From Streptomyces sp. Tu 3180 (GTDB lineage Bacteria; Actinomycetota; Actinomycetes; Streptomycetales; Streptomycetaceae): a stretch of DNA of 64,000 bases. Every line of letters begins with the position of its first letter. The stretch's first letter is position 1. A model generated the notes under the pieces. It had not been told where the DNA came from and did not search any database. It worked only from the letters and a program-made list of their open reading frames with translations. Shown piece by piece: positions 62,972-64,000 of the stretch. The position numbers were made by a program, and so were the translations under genes. The stretch is taken from assembly GCF_009852415.1 (NCBI RefSeq), contig NZ_WOXS01000002.1, forward strand, positions 5,248,001 to 5,312,000, read 5' to 3'.

Positions 62972-63987
62972 GGAACGCGGCGAGGGCCGCAACAGTTCTG
63001 GCCTTCGTGGGTGTTTCCGTCTTGGCTCCCCAAGCGGCTTTCGCTGGGCGGGGCAAGTACGGGAACAACGGTGACACCCAGCAACACGCCGAAGCCGGCG
63101 ACGACGGCACCGTCTCCGTGACCGTCGGCGGCGTCGTCTTCGACCGTTCGAAGAACGGCAGCGGTGACTCCGCGGGCTCGCTGACGTCGTCCACGTCGTG
63201 GACGCCCCCTCCGTGCTGGTACGCGCCCAAGTACACGCCCGAGCAGCTGCAGGAGTACCTGGAGCCGATCTGGGAGGCGGAGTCGACGGGCTACCAGTGG
63301 GACGCCGAGCAGCGGAAGAAGTACAACGCCGACGACGAGAAGAAGGGCTTCAACAAGGACAAGACCGGCAAGGGCTACTGGTGGGGCTCGTACGTCAACG
63401 AGAGCTACCCCCCGGGCTGGGACTCCTGCGACAAGGACTACTTCTGGGTGGACCAGGGCGACCCGCCGCCCGCCGACATCGAGAACGCCGTCACCCCGGA
63501 GGTCCTCGCCGAACTCGCCTACGCCGAGATCCGCGTCCCGGGCACCGAGGTGACGCTGGCCCCCGCGGAGGCGACCAAGGTCAACCTCCCGACCTGGTCC
63601 TGGCTGGACGGCGCCGAGTTCAAGCCGGTCTCCGTCACCGCGTCCGTACCGGTGCTCGGCATCGAGGCGACCGCCACGGCGGAGCCGGTCTCGCTGAAGA
63701 TCGAGCCGGGCACCCCGGATGCCGAGACGTACCCGGCCTCGGGCATCTGCGAGATCGACGACGGCCGTATCGGCGAGCCCTACGCCAAGGGCAAGGCGGA
63801 CCGGACGCCCCCGTGCGGAGTGAAGTACCTGCGTTCCTCGGGCGACGGCACCTTCCCGCTCCGGGCCACGGTCACCTGGGAGATCCACTGGACGGGCAGC
63901 GGCGACGCGGGCGGCGACCTGCCCGACGGCGAATTCGGGGCGACACAGGACGTCGTCGTCCAGGAGATCCAGGCCGTCAACCGGTGA
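62959..63987 (+). CDS. Secreted protein, function unknown
   Basis: 342 aa from GTG at 62959 (GAGGGG 9 nt upstream, inside the lipoprotein's 3' end). Signal peptide RNAARAATVLAFVGVSVLAPQAAFA/GR. The mature protein is acidic and aromatic-rich (PPCWYAPKYTPEQLQEYLEPIWE, GKGYWWGSYVNESYPPGWDSCDKDYFWV), followed by a beta-rich part with repeated VxVxAxV strands. Cys spacing suggests disulfides. Similar secreted proteins accompany Tad loci in Streptomyces in my recollection; no function known. Confidence 0.82.
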   Translation: MPAIRNAARAATVLAFVGVSVLAPQAAFAGRGKYGNNGDTQQHAEAGDDGTVSVTVGGVVFDRSKNGSGDSAGSLTSSTSWTPPPCWYAPKYTPEQLQEYLEPIWEAESTGYQWDAEQRKKYNADDEKKGFNKDKTGKGYWWGSYVNESYPPGWDSCDKDYFWVDQGDPPPADIENAVTPEVLAELAYAEIRVPGTEVTLAPAEATKVNLPTWSWLDGAEFKPVSVTASVPVLGIEATATAEPVSLKIEPGTPDAETYPASGICEIDDGRIGEPYAKGKADRTPPCGVKYLRSSGDGTFPLRATVTWEIHWTGSGDAGGDLPDGEFGATQDVVVQEIQAVNR

Positions 63988-64000
63988 ACGCGGCGGCACG

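Overview
The window reads as a chromosomal segment of a Streptomyces-type actinomycete. GC content is very high, third-position bias is strong, GTG and TTG starts are frequent, and stop/start codons often overlap (ATGA, GTGA). Typical Streptomyces gene families are present: Scr1-type HTH/DUF397 pairs, a chitinase with DasR-like operators, GTP-dependent PEPCK and a Tad (Flp) pilus locus. No rRNA, tRNA, CRISPR array, insertion sequence or phage module was recognised.

Layout. (1) 1-6.3 kb, minus strand: an NTP-dependent conflict-type system. It runs EACC1 small membrane protein, then a 1410-aa caspase/HSP90-type ATPase protein with C-terminal repeats, then an NB-ARC ATPase that carries a frameshift and leaves the window. 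(2) 6.4-13.3 kb: DUF255 thioredoxin protein, Mut7-C RNase, a TetR regulator beside the collapsed remnant of its likely MFS exporter, a hemolysin III-type membrane protein, and pckG. (3) 13.4-17.9 kb, minus: a four-gene operon with a solute-binding protein, TelA, a solute-binding/VWA lipoprotein and an XpaC-like protein. (4) 18.1-26.8 kb: NUDIX hydrolase, HTH/DUF397/ATP-binding regulatory genes, and several SUKH-type or hypothetical immunity-like genes. The right end of this stretch is decayed: a SUKH lipoprotein with two in-frame stops, a signal peptidase pseudogene, and a golvesin-like remnant. (5) 26.9-32.8 kb: a secreted beta-propeller/Ig-like protein, an alanine-type aminotransferase and a secreted trypsin-like protease. 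(6) 32.8-39.7 kb: a D-amino-acid or sugar-acid catabolic island (deacylase, D-threonine-aldolase-like enzyme, sugar kinase, IclR regulator, RidA, GntP permease) around a perfect IclR-type palindrome. (7) 39.8-45.1 kb: hypothetical protein, M14 carboxypeptidase, Nramp transporter, GH18 chitinase. (8) 45.4-57.1 kb: a Tad pilus cluster (CpaB, TadZ, two TadE-like pseudopilins, TadA, TadB, TadC, histidine kinase/response regulator, Flp pilin, TadG-like protein, lipoprotein, OmpA-like protein). (9) 57.9-61.7 kb: a polymorphic toxin and immunity genes. (10) 61.9-64 kb: DUF4287 protein, a lipoprotein and a secreted protein.

The most striking observation is the 787-aa protein at 57948-60311. It joins a four-TM membrane region, an internal Flp/Tad-type prepilin motif (GQTAVEYAG, nearly identical to GQTAVEYLG of the Flp pilin in the neighbouring operon), a glycine/acid-rich stalk, and a C-terminal restriction-endonuclease-fold toxin (Tox-REase-5-like). 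An Imm52-like gene follows it. This suggests that the Tad machinery could process or display a pilin-tethered nuclease toxin. The caspase/EACC1/NB-ARC locus at the left edge is the second notable conflict system.
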